Positions 1-8,458 of a stretch of DNA of 55,119 nt are shown piece after piece. Each line of letters begins with the position of its first letter. Positions within the stretch are counted from its first letter, which is position 1. The stretch covers positions 1 to 55,119 of the forward strand of contig JAKEEU010000130.1 of the NCBI GenBank assembly GCA_022616415.1, given 5' to 3'. The translations under genes and the position numbers were made by a program. Source of the stretch: Candidatus Zhuqueibacterota bacterium (GTDB lineage Bacteria; Zhuqueibacterota; Zhuqueibacteria; Zhuqueibacterales; Zhuqueibacteraceae). The notes under the pieces are model-generated. The model worked only from the letters and a program-made list of their open reading frames with translations. It did no database searches and was not told the origin of the DNA.

Positions 1-86
1 TGTTGTAGTTGTTGGTGTATACAGTTCCTTGCTATTGTAAATGTAATGCTTATAAATAGATAAACCAAACTTTCTAGCCGAAAGTA

Positions 87-106
87 GGAAACTCACGCTA
101 GTTTCC
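87..106 (-). terminator. Small hairpin overlapping the stop of the 98-952 gene
   Basis: GGAAACT (87-93) pairs with AGTTTCC (100-106) over a 6-base loop, and the stem includes the TAG stop codon of the lipoprotein gene. A short CTTTC/GAAAG stem follows on the minus strand. There is no strong T-run, so this is at best a weak terminator. It may only be a structured 3' end. Confidence 0.3.
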
Positions 107-952
107 AATCACGAACCGGCCGCCTTCGCGCTTAAAAGGAATTTTAAGAAACTCCGGGCTGATTTCTTCAACCTTTTGGCCGAGACTCGGCAGCAAACCT
201 GCCGGCATGTTGTCATGTTGGATCAAGAAATAAGGAACAATCTCGTACTCTCCCGGCGGCAGCTCACTGCGCCGGCGCGTAAAAATCAGGCGCTTGTAAT
301 AAAACTCGTTCCCGATTTTTTCCACCTCTCGCAAATTGGGGCCGGCGTCTGCCGCATCAATAGAAACTTCGCCAGTGGCCTGGTTCTTCAGAAGAATGCC
401 GCCGAGCAGACCGCCGATCACTTTAGGAAAAACCACGGTGACCGAATCCAACGTGGCGCGCAAAGCGGCCTGCACGCCGACCGGGCCTTCGTAATTTGAA
501 GAGACGACCTCAGGATCCACCACGGTCTTGATTTGTAGCAGTTTAAATAGGTGCCGTGAACTGGTCAGCTCGCCGTTTTTGTCCACCTCCCCGCGCGAAT
601 AGGCAAATTCGCCGTTCTGTACCACGACCGGCGTAAAATTCAGCCGGTAATTGGCGACAAAAAAATAGAGATTGAACACGCCGTTGGCATAAGTGGGATC
701 GTTTTGGCGCGCCGGGGGGAGCGTGACCTGAAAGAAGCCATTTTTGTCAGTGCGTGTCGAGAGCGGTGTGCCCTCGAGCCAAACATAAACTCCTTCCGGG
801 GTGACGCCATCACTCAAATCGACCCGGCCGCGGATTTGCACTTTCGGCGAATTATCGACCTTGCCTCCGATGGGGCTTTCCGTGCAACTCACGACAAGCC
901 CAAGGCTAAAAGACGCAGCAAAAGTCAAGTAGCGATAAAAGGCTGAATTCAT
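98..952 (-). CDS. Lipoprotein with carboxypeptidase-regulatory-like domain
   Basis: A 284-residue protein whose N-terminus is a lipoprotein signal: hydrophobic residues 9-21, then a lipobox VVSC with Cys23 as the probable acylated residue. Residues about 38-80 look like a small beta-sandwich of the carboxypeptidase regulatory-like type (a GRVDL start, then a DKNGFFQVTLPP turn). The rest is predicted beta-rich and I do not recognise it. It starts 42 bases after the stop of the TonB receptor gene at 995-3307, so it is probably the last gene of that operon and may be a surface partner of the receptor; that role is inferred from position only. The ATG at 952 is used; no strong Shine-Dalgarno is visible. 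Confidence 0.7.
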   Translation of the reverse strand: MNSAFYRYLTFAASFSLGLVVSCTESPIGGKVDNSPKVQIRGRVDLSDGVTPEGVYVWLEGTPLSTRTDKNGFFQVTLPPARQNDPTYANGVFNLYFFVANYRLNFTPVVVQNGEFAYSRGEVDKNGELTSSRHLFKLLQIKTVVDPEVVSSNYEGPVGVQAALRATLDSVTVVFPKVIGGLLGGILLKNQATGEVSIDAADAGPNLREVEKIGNEFYYKRLIFTRRRSELPPGEYEIVPYFLIQHDNMPAGLLPSLGQKVEEISPEFLKIPFKREGGRFVIGN

Positions 953-994
953 GTTAGCTGATACACTTTTTAAAGTATTTCACTTTAAAGAGAT

Positions 995-3307
995 CTAATA
1001 CTGCGCGCCCAACGTCAAATAGTAACGGCGATCCCGCAGCGCCAGCCCCTGCAAAACAACATCCCGACTATTCAATAAATTGCGGCCGCTGGCGTTGACA
1101 AACAGCTTGAGCTTGGCGAACTCAAAAGATTTGCTCAGATGCACATCGAGATTGGAGAAACTAGGCAAGACGATCTCGGCGAAGCTGACGGTTTGCTGAT
1201 CGCCGGAGGGCTGACTTTTGAACTGGCGCACCAACCCCACTTGTTCGCCTTCTTGAAACCAGAATCCTTGCAGCGAATAACCGGCGTGATCAACAATCAA
1301 GCTCAACGTGCGCTTGAGATCGGATTTGAATGGGAAAGCGGCTTTTTCGGAAATATAGTAGCGCGAAAAACCAATCCCTAAGGTCACTTTCTTGCGTAGA
1401 AAGAAGACACTCGGTTTGGCTTCAAAGCCGGAAATGCGCGCATCCGGGACGTTGTCATAAAAAACCACCGGCGAACCGGGCACGATGGCGTAGCGAAACT
1501 TGTTGGCGTAATGGTTTTGGAAGAAAATCCCCGACAATTCCCAGCCATAGATCGAGGGGTGGCCGCTGGTTTCCCGTGTCAATGTGAAACCCACTTCGAT
1601 GCTGGTATTTTCCTCCGGATTCAGATTGGGCCGCACTCGCGCCGCCGCCGTGCTGTCTGCTGAGTTGATCTGTTGAAATAACGTTGGGAATTTGGCGTTG
1701 GTGCCGAATTTGATAAACGTGTTGTAGGACAGGTCGTTTTTCACACCGGCATAGCGAAAGGAGAAATTGAAGACGAGCTCGCGCCAATCATTTTGCGTGA
1801 ACAGGCCGGTGGCACTTTCCGGGGGCGTATCGTTGCGCAAAACCGCATTGAACTGCTCGTTGCGCACGAAATCGTGCCGCAAGCTCAAGCCCAAATCAAC
1901 AATTTGCGGAGAATTCGCACCGGTTTCAGAATGCAGCTTGGCAATAGCCACCGCGCCGTGATGTTGTTGCTTGAAATCGGCAGACTTCAAGCCGATGGCT
2001 GGCTCGATGAAACCGGCCCGATCGTTCAAATAATCCAAATTGGCATGCTGAAATTGATAAGCCAGGAGCAGGTCCACACGCTTGATTTTGAAATTCTTTT
2101 CCATGTTCAAATACCAGGTCTGCTCTTCGATGTCGCGGTTCAAAAAGCCGCTGGTACTGTTGAGAACCTGGTGCTCATTCAATTGCCGCCAGGAAGTGGA
2201 CAGCGCCAGGTCTTTGAGCACGGCCAAATCGCCGGTGTATTTAAGCGACAGCAATTTATTCAAATTGGACACGGTTTCACCATCACGCCGGTTGTCATAA
2301 TCCTGCAAAGAGTGAATGTACATAGCCCCCAGATTATTTTTTTCCCGGCTCTCGGCCTCCTCGGAAAAATTATAACCGAGATAGGCGATGTGATGCGAGG
2401 CCGTGTTGCTCAATCCTTCGTCCTCGTCGTCAACGAAATTTCTTTTGGTGGCGCCGCGCTTGAAGCTATAAGAGCCGTACACCGGGCTGCGGTTTCCCCA
2501 GAGCTGGCTGGGATCGACGTGCAGGCCCCAATTGCCGGAACGATAGGTGCCGAACCGTTGCTGAAAGCGCAGGCTGTAATCGTGCTGAACCTTGGGAACG
2601 ATGTTGATGACGCCGGAAAAGGCTTCAGCGCCATAGAGTGTGGTGTTGCTGCCCTTGATGACTTCGAATCTTTCGATGTCCTCCAAATCGATCAGCGACA
2701 GATCAAACTCGTTGTCGAAGGTGCTGTTCAATTTGACGCCGTTGTATAGCACGACGACTTCGTCCGCATTCCCGCCGCGAATAGCGACGGTCTTCTTGCC
2801 GCTCAGCTCCTCTTCCACTTGCACGCTGTGGTCGGTGCGGAGCAAATCGCCGGCATCGACGTAGCCGCGAATCTCAAAATTCTTGGCTTCGACCAACGAC
2901 ACCGTTTGCGGCAAATCTTTGGCGATCTCTGGACGCCGGGCCGTCTCGCTTTCAACGGTAACGATGCCCAAGCTAATCACGCGAGGCTGCATGTAAACAT
3001 ATCGCATCGCCGCGACTGAGTCCACTGCCATTTCACGCGGCTCGTAGGCAATATGCTGAAACACCACGATCGCCTTCCGGTCAGCGTATGGAACGCGCAA
3101 TTCGTAGCGGCCGGCGAAGTCGCTTACCGTGCCGCGTTGAGTGCCTTTGATAAAAATATTGGCATTGCTGATCTCACGGTGAGTATTGAGATCGCGGACG
3201 ATGCCGCTAATCCTGATTTCCGACTGCGCCCGAATGGCGGTGGGCAACGCGCCGATGACTGCAATACAAGCCAGCAACAGCCATGGCTTCAAGGTTGGAC
3301 GAGACAT
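995..3307 (-). CDS. TonB-dependent outer membrane receptor
   Basis: 770 residues with a Sec signal peptide (about 1-27, ending IRAQ). Residues about 30-110 form a carboxypeptidase-D-regulatory-like domain. A TonB plug follows, about 130-240 (LRTDHSVQVEEELSGKKTVA, then IRGGNADEVVVLYNGVKLN and the EVIKGSNTTLYGAEAFSGVI strand). The remainder is a long beta-barrel ending in an aromatic-rich strand with a terminal Tyr. Such proteins import ligands across the outer membrane using TonB energy; the substrate cannot be told. The start ATG has a strong Shine-Dalgarno (AGGAGG, about 5 bases upstream). It follows a GWxTD gene and precedes a lipoprotein gene. Confidence 0.9.
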   Translation of the reverse strand: MSRPTLKPWLLLACIAVIGALPTAIRAQSEIRISGIVRDLNTHREISNANIFIKGTQRGTVSDFAGRYELRVPYADRKAIVVFQHIAYEPREMAVDSVAAMRYVYMQPRVISLGIVTVESETARRPEIAKDLPQTVSLVEAKNFEIRGYVDAGDLLRTDHSVQVEEELSGKKTVAIRGGNADEVVVLYNGVKLNSTFDNEFDLSLIDLEDIERFEVIKGSNTTLYGAEAFSGVINIVPKVQHDYSLRFQQRFGTYRSGNWGLHVDPSQLWGNRSPVYGSYSFKRGATKRNFVDDEDEGLSNTASHHIAYLGYNFSEEAESREKNNLGAMYIHSLQDYDNRRDGETVSNLNKLLSLKYTGDLAVLKDLALSTSWRQLNEHQVLNSTSGFLNRDIEEQTWYLNMEKNFKIKRVDLLLAYQFQHANLDYLNDRAGFIEPAIGLKSADFKQQHHGAVAIAKLHSETGANSPQIVDLGLSLRHDFVRNEQFNAVLRNDTPPESATGLFTQNDWRELVFNFSFRYAGVKNDLSYNTFIKFGTNAKFPTLFQQINSADSTAAARVRPNLNPEENTSIEVGFTLTRETSGHPSIYGWELSGIFFQNHYANKFRYAIVPGSPVVFYDNVPDARISGFEAKPSVFFLRKKVTLGIGFSRYYISEKAAFPFKSDLKRTLSLIVDHAGYSLQGFWFQEGEQVGLVRQFKSQPSGDQQTVSFAEIVLPSFSNLDVHLSKSFEFAKLKLFVNASGRNLLNSRDVVLQGLALRDRRYYLTLGAQY

Positions 3308-3399
3308 GATTGCCTCCTAACGCGAATGACCCGCGGGTTCAAGAGCCGGGTTTTAAATTTTGGACATCGAGATGGAATCTATAAATTTTCCAATTTGCT

Positions 3400-4782
3400 C
3401 TATTGTAAATAGCTCTGCCAATTTTCATCTTGCAGCTCGCCGCGCTTGGTGGAGTGAACCAATTGAAAATCGCCGTTGCCCAAACGATCGACGAAAATAA
3501 ATTCCGCGCCCTTTTCGAGGCCATAATAATACCAAGTCTGGTAAGGTTTGGAGCTGCCTTCGCTCGGTACGCGCACCACATGATCAGGGTCGCCGTATAA
3601 AATGAGAACGCGGCCGCGATCCGTGCGCCAGCCTTCTTTGTTCAAGAACGTATAATGCTGGTTGGCGGCGGCCACGCGGCGCAAATATTCGGTGCGCTTG
3701 ACCCCGGCACGCTCCAACCGCCCGGCCTCGACTTCGGCCCAAAATCTGGCCAGAAACTCCCGCTTGCCGGTCTCGGACTGAATCTGGGCATACATCTTGA
3801 TTTCTTCGCCGGTCGCGACATACTTGACGTGCTGAAACTCCGCGTCCAACTCTGCTGCCGAAAGGCCGGAAAGTTGCACCGCCTGAAATGGCACAGCGCC
3901 GCCGCCGGAAGCGGAAGCCTGCGCTTGCAGGTGCGGGTTATAAGTAAAAAAAGTTTTTTCCGAGCGCGCCAACTCGTACGCATTTTCATCCAACAAGGAA
4001 AGCCGGAACGTGTATCTTCCCGGCGGGACGGCTGTGACGACCATGCTGCCCACTTCGACGCCGTTTTTCACCGTATATTTTTTCGTCTTGGCGGCCTCTT
4101 TGACAACCCTGCCATCGGAAGCGACGATCTCGCTTTTGAGCATATACATCGTAGCCGGATTCAAATTATACAATTCGACGTAATTGAACAACATGGGATG
4201 GGTGGCCACGCCAAAGACGAGAGCGGGATTGGGAATGACCTCCAGGGAATTTTTGAAAAATAGCGCTTCCTTGTCGCTCGAAGATTGGATGCGGCTGCAC
4301 AATTCCAAATCACTGATGGCTACCGTTTCGGAGAAGGCCTTGAGGCTGAGCGGCAGGCTGAGGCTGTCGCGCTGGGCCGGATTCAGCGAGTCCGATGCCG
4401 CTACCGTAAGTGTGTATTCACCGAAGGGAACGACGTGGCCGGTCTGTGTGGTCAAAGGGAAACGATAGGCGGCGCTGCTCGTGTCGGTGATGATCACGGG
4501 CAACAGCATCTTCTGCTCGAAAACGGCGGCTTGGGTTGCTTTATCGACCAGTTTGGCATTCAGTTTGATGCCGGCTCGATAGGCGTTTTCCGAAAAGTTA
4601 TAATGGAGCAGATTCGGGTAAAACGCATAATAAATTTCCAAGTATCCGGACTGCGCATCGTTGCGGAATCGAGCGTAGTCCAAATTGAGCATAAAGGGTG
4701 CACGTGGTGGGGTGAGTTGCTGAGCCAAAAGCTCGCCGCCGGCAATTGCAGCAAGCGCGAGGAAAAAGAAAATTTTTTTCAT
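3400..4782 (-). CDS. GWxTD domain-containing protein
   Basis: 460 residues from the ATG at 4782, with a Sec signal peptide (MKKIFFFLALAAIAGGELLA). The C-terminus carries the defining motif of the family, GWRTD at about residues 384-388, followed by RGRVLILYGDPDHV. The open frame continues upstream into the PIG-L-like gene, but that extension is out of character, so the start is placed at the signal peptide. An ATG four codons earlier (4794) with AGGT just upstream is an alternative. The family is widespread in KSB1, Acidobacteriota and related phyla; its biochemical function is unknown. It begins 17 bases after the stop of the 4800-7148 gene, so the two are probably co-transcribed. Confidence 0.85.
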   Translation of the reverse strand: MKKIFFFLALAAIAGGELLAQQLTPPRAPFMLNLDYARFRNDAQSGYLEIYYAFYPNLLHYNFSENAYRAGIKLNAKLVDKATQAAVFEQKMLLPVIITDTSSAAYRFPLTTQTGHVVPFGEYTLTVAASDSLNPAQRDSLSLPLSLKAFSETVAISDLELCSRIQSSSDKEALFFKNSLEVIPNPALVFGVATHPMLFNYVELYNLNPATMYMLKSEIVASDGRVVKEAAKTKKYTVKNGVEVGSMVVTAVPPGRYTFRLSLLDENAYELARSEKTFFTYNPHLQAQASASGGGAVPFQAVQLSGLSAAELDAEFQHVKYVATGEEIKMYAQIQSETGKREFLARFWAEVEAGRLERAGVKRTEYLRRVAAANQHYTFLNKEGWRTDRGRVLILYGDPDHVVRVPSEGSSKPYQTWYYYGLEKGAEFIFVDRLGNGDFQLVHSTKRGELQDENWQSYLQ

Positions 4783-4799
4783 AGACCATCGCATTTGAC

Positions 4800-7148
4800 C
4801 TAATACGAAATCAAATTTGCCAGGAGCCGAAAGGCGCCGGCGTGAATATTCATCAATTGCGGGTGCAACGCCAGATCGACATACGTGCGCTTGCCGTTTC
4901 CAACAGTTGCAGTAACAATCAGCGGCAGTCCATCCGGCATGGTGCGCACCGGCACCGTGGCCGCAGTCAACGCTGATCCCGAAATTTGATTGTATCCGCG
5001 CCAGAACAGCCACTCGTTCCAATCTTCCGGCGCAATGAAATTCGGCTTGGCGAGCAACACGTGGCTGGCGTCGCTCTGAACCGGCATATTCGCGGCGAGC
5101 AGTGAAGACGCTGTCAGCGTCATGTCTTCCCACAACGGTTTTGCATTCCACGCGGCGGCATCTTGCGCCAAAACGATCAAATGCCCGCCGCGATTGACGA
5201 ACTGGTCCAGCGCTTGGCGCTTCTCGGCGATTTCCGGTTGCAACGTCAAGGCGCGGCGGTCAATAATAAGGACGTCCAGCGCTTCGGTCTGTTGCACCAA
5301 CCCGTTGCCTGGTTCGGCCAAAACAAACTTGAGATTCAAGCGACGCAGCGCCTCGGCGGCCGGGCTGTTTTTGATGCCCGTCACCAAGCCGACGCGCTTG
5401 GCGCCCTCCACCTCGGCGCGGAATTTTCTGGCGGCAAATTTCGCGATCGGAACACCGTCAATCACCACTGGAATCACATAGGTGCCGTCGTCGGGATTTC
5501 CTTGCCAGGTGATTGGGAGTGTATCCAGCTTGGTGGCGCCTTTCGAGCTCAAGCGAAACGGATGCCGAAAAGATTGCGCCAGTGAATCCGCGACTTCGAT
5601 GGTGTCAGCGACGCCGTCACGGGAGATATTCATCAGCCTGATCACGACGCGCTCATTGGGCGCCATCCGCACAATGGGGGTCAACACTTCGGCTACAAAT
5701 TTGGGCGCAAAGCTCAAGTTGATGGTGTTGCGATGCACGAAGCTTTGCTCCTTGGAGGAGGCGCGATGAATGACAAGCAATGGAATCGCGCGGCCCACGG
5801 TGGTCGGTTGAAACGGGTGCTGCCCCACCGGAAAGTTATACGTGACCGGTTGTGGCGTCAGCAGGCGGTATTCCTCGCCGATTTGCAGCGGCAAGCGATG
5901 CTGCAAGTCTTCATTGACCACCCACCCCTGATCGAGGCCGGCAAAAAAAATTTCTGTGGTTCCTTCGCCTTTGATGCCCTGCACTTTATTGACGAAAACA
6001 TAAGTCAGTTGCCGCTCGGTAAGCAGCGTGTCGGTGACAGTATAATCGACTTCGACGCCGAGCAGCGTGCAACGCAGGTTCTCCAGCCCGCTTTTCCAGC
6101 CGAGCAAAGTCCGGCGCTCAGCCGGTGTCAATTCAAATTGCCGCCCCAAGTACGAATCCACCGAATCCATGATCGTCACCACACGCGGCAGGGCCTTGTC
6201 GGTGTTGCCATCCAAAGTGGCGGCGGTGAGATACTCGACCTGGATCTCGAGGTTGCGCAAGCGGCCTGAGACCGGCAACGGCAGTCCGGCATCAATTTGC
6301 GAAGGGTCGGTGGAGCGTTGCGGATAGGCCATGAGATAAGATGGCGCCCGATTTTGGCTCCACCTTTTGCGTTGCACCGCCAACGAGGTGTATGCTCGAG
6401 CCGCTTCAGCGCCGAGCTCAGCATAGCTCTTTTTCCAGCGTGGATGGCGTTCATTTATGGTCACGGGCACGCCCTGGCCTTCGCCCTCGTCTATGACCAC
6501 TCGCGGTGTCGGCCAGGCATGATAGGTGTCGGCGACGATAAAAAACTCGGCGATCTTGGCAGCAGCAACGCTTTTCACTGCGGCCATAACCTCCGAACGA
6601 AAGATTTGCCAGCGCAGGCTCTGATTGCCCAACTGCCAGTCGCGTGCGACCAGAATGAGATCAGGCTTGAAATTCGAGATGAGCCGGCCCAGCCGCAGAT
6701 TCAGCGTGTCGCTTGGCCAAAGCTCTCGCACTTGCGCCGAATCGCTCGCCGCGGTGATATCCGGCAGGTTCAGAAAACGCACGTCACTGCCAAGAAGCCC
6801 CATGGCACGAGCGGCTTCTTCACGACGAACCGCGGCAAGATAAGACGGATATTCGCTTTGCACATCGCTCTCGCCGGCTTCGCCGTTGGTGAGGTAGGCG
6901 CTCATGGCGTTTGCGCCGCGGCCGAGGCGGAAATAAGCCAGCGCCGCCAAATCTTCAAAGCCGGGTTGCAGCGCAATCGACAAAACTCGCAAATTGCTGC
7001 GCAGGTCCAGCGCGCGCTGATAAAGCGCATCGCGCCCGGTTTCCGGGAAGTAAGTTGGCGGCTTTTGAGCGCAACTGAAGAGAAAAAAGAGAAAACCGAA
7101 AAAAAAGAGAACTTTTAATGACAGTGTATGAAAAAAAAGCTTGTGCAT
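4800..7148 (-). CDS. PIG-L/LmbE-like lipoprotein with degenerate metal site and C-terminal ThuA-like domain
   Basis: 782 residues from the ATG at 7148 (the frame stays open to a TTG at 7175, but the lipoprotein signal starts at 7148). The lipobox is LFSC with Cys26. Residues about 53-185 have the PIG-L deacetylase layout: a hydrophobic strand, a LTNGEAG-type strand end, R-E-E-A-A-R-A-M-G-L-L-G helix, and FKPDLILVA. The metal-binding AHPDDE motif is replaced by ALQPGFED (about 59-66), and the second His motif reads QSLRW. The C-terminal third resembles a ThuA/GATase-like fold (VLIIDRR, then RGGHLIVLAQDAAAWN). It is likely periplasmic or outer-membrane anchored and catalytically altered. It heads the operon running to position 98. 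Confidence 0.75.
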   Translation of the reverse strand: MHKLFFHTLSLKVLFFFGFLFFLFSCAQKPPTYFPETGRDALYQRALDLRSNLRVLSIALQPGFEDLAALAYFRLGRGANAMSAYLTNGEAGESDVQSEYPSYLAAVRREEAARAMGLLGSDVRFLNLPDITAASDSAQVRELWPSDTLNLRLGRLISNFKPDLILVARDWQLGNQSLRWQIFRSEVMAAVKSVAAAKIAEFFIVADTYHAWPTPRVVIDEGEGQGVPVTINERHPRWKKSYAELGAEAARAYTSLAVQRKRWSQNRAPSYLMAYPQRSTDPSQIDAGLPLPVSGRLRNLEIQVEYLTAATLDGNTDKALPRVVTIMDSVDSYLGRQFELTPAERRTLLGWKSGLENLRCTLLGVEVDYTVTDTLLTERQLTYVFVNKVQGIKGEGTTEIFFAGLDQGWVVNEDLQHRLPLQIGEEYRLLTPQPVTYNFPVGQHPFQPTTVGRAIPLLVIHRASSKEQSFVHRNTINLSFAPKFVAEVLTPIVRMAPNERVVIRLMNISRDGVADTIEVADSLAQSFRHPFRLSSKGATKLDTLPITWQGNPDDGTYVIPVVIDGVPIAKFAARKFRAEVEGAKRVGLVTGIKNSPAAEALRRLNLKFVLAEPGNGLVQQTEALDVLIIDRRALTLQPEIAEKRQALDQFVNRGGHLIVLAQDAAAWNAKPLWEDMTLTASSLLAANMPVQSDASHVLLAKPNFIAPEDWNEWLFWRGYNQISGSALTAATVPVRTMPDGLPLIVTATVGNGKRTYVDLALHPQLMNIHAGAFRLLANLISY

Positions 7149-7286
7149 TATTGTCTCAGTAAAGGTTCGCAACAATGCCTTCAGGCGTCACGCGTTGAAA
7201 TTTCAAAAAGGGTTTCAATAAAAAGAGCAAGCTTTTACTGCATAGCCAACGTCGACGCCTAAAGGCGATACTACGAACATATATAA

Positions 7287-7320
7287 AGAAAGGCTGTCCG
7301 AAAACCCGGACAGCCTTTCT
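7287..7320 (-). terminator. Strong intrinsic terminator after the PorV-like gene
   Basis: A perfect 14-bp stem (7287-7300 with 7307-7320) and a 6-base loop lie 31 bases after the stop of the 7351-8412 gene. On the minus strand the stem ends CCTTTCT and runs into TTATATAT. It would end the TonB receptor/secreted protein/PorV operon. Confidence 0.8.
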
Positions 7321-7350
7321 TGTCATACCGTCAAATTCCGGCAACCAACA

Positions 7351-8412
7351 TTAGAAGCCGAACTTGATCGAGAACATGTTGTTGCTGCTGAAGAAATCAA
7401 CCTGGCGATAGGCATAATCCAGCGTCAGGTCGATGCCAGGCGCCGCATAGCTCAAGCCGAAGCCGGCGGTGGGACCGAAGATTTGCTCATCAACGCCACT
7501 TTCTGTCGGGGAAAGCTCGATGCCGCCGCGCGCGGCGAAGCCGATGGAACCGGATTTGTAACCAAGCTCGCCGCCGCCGCGATAGCCGTCAAGGCTGAGG
7601 TTGTTGTTGGCAAAGGTGCCGTTGACGGTCCACGACAGGCTCTCGTTGATGCTGCGGCTGTAGGCAAGCCCGAGCTCCACCGAGGAAGGCAGCTCGAAGC
7701 TGGCCGCCTTGCTGGAGTAAAACTGCTCCGAACGCCGGCCGTCGCGGGAAGTGGCCGTCCGCAGCAGACCGGGGCCCTCAAACGAAACTTGCGGCCCGAT
7801 GTTCTTCAGAGCAACACCCATGTGCAGGCCCTTCAGGCCGCCAATGTTATGGTATTGCACACCAAGATCGAGCGCAAACCCGCTGCCGTTGACGCGGCCC
7901 AGCTTCTCCGAAACGACTTTGAACGTCGCGCCGGCAGTGATGGCGTCGGTAAATGCGCGCGAAAAGCTCAAGCCGACGTTCAGGAGAGTCGGGGAGTAAG
8001 TACGGCCCGAAAGATTTTCCGGATCATCGTTAGTGGTCAGAGGAATTTCACCGAAGTCCATCGTTTTGACGCTGAGGCCGATGGTTCCGAAGCCGGAGAA
8101 CACGATGCCAACGGCGCCGTAATTCACCCGAATATCAGCAATGTAAGACATGGTGGTTAAAGTACCTTCCGCCGCATTGGTTTGGCGGGCGAGGCCGGCT
8201 GGGTTCCAGAAGATGGCATCGACACCCTGGCTGACAGCCATGCTGGCGCCGCCCATGGCCAGATCCCGGGCGCCGACCGGAATCAGCAACTCGGTGGCTG
8301 CCGCGGTTCCGATTCTTTTATTCCGGCCTTCTTGTTGCGCGCTGAGGCTGCTGACCATGACAGCCATCATCACGCAAAATAACAGGAAGGTAAACACAAA
8401 GGATTTTTTCAT
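7351..8412 (-). CDS. PorV/PorQ-family outer membrane barrel
   Basis: 353 residues from the ATG at 8412, with a Sec signal peptide (MKKSFVFTFLLFCVMM through SAQ). The N-terminal ELLIPVGARDLAMGGASMA and AIFWNPAGLA motifs are the signature of the PorV/PorQ (UPF0164) family. The rest is a regular series of amphipathic strands ending in SIKFGF, as expected for an outer membrane barrel. In Bacteroidota, PorV is a type IX secretion component that hands cargo to the attachment complex; whether this member does so is inferred from the neighbouring gene, which ends in a sorting-domain-like module. GGGAG lies about 9 bases before the start. The longer reading to 8454 adds a non-signal extension and is not used. 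Confidence 0.85.
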   Translation of the reverse strand: MKKSFVFTFLLFCVMMAVMVSSLSAQQEGRNKRIGTAAATELLIPVGARDLAMGGASMAVSQGVDAIFWNPAGLARQTNAAEGTLTTMSYIADIRVNYGAVGIVFSGFGTIGLSVKTMDFGEIPLTTNDDPENLSGRTYSPTLLNVGLSFSRAFTDAITAGATFKVVSEKLGRVNGSGFALDLGVQYHNIGGLKGLHMGVALKNIGPQVSFEGPGLLRTATSRDGRRSEQFYSSKAASFELPSSVELGLAYSRSINESLSWTVNGTFANNNLSLDGYRGGGELGYKSGSIGFAARGGIELSPTESGVDEQIFGPTAGFGLSYAAPGIDLTLDYAYRQVDFFSSNNMFSIKFGF

Positions 8413-8458
8413 AATCAAATCTCCCGTTGATTGAATTCGTGAATGACTCTGCATGGCG

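Noticed and set aside
4783..5151. N-terminal extension of the canonical GWxTD protein
   Set aside because: It overlaps the end of the upstream gene and is Cys/His/Arg-rich nonsense text; the signal peptide fixes the start near 4782.
7156..7344. Minus-strand open frame of 62 codons
   Set aside because: It covers the perfect terminator hairpin at 7287-7320 and has no coding features.
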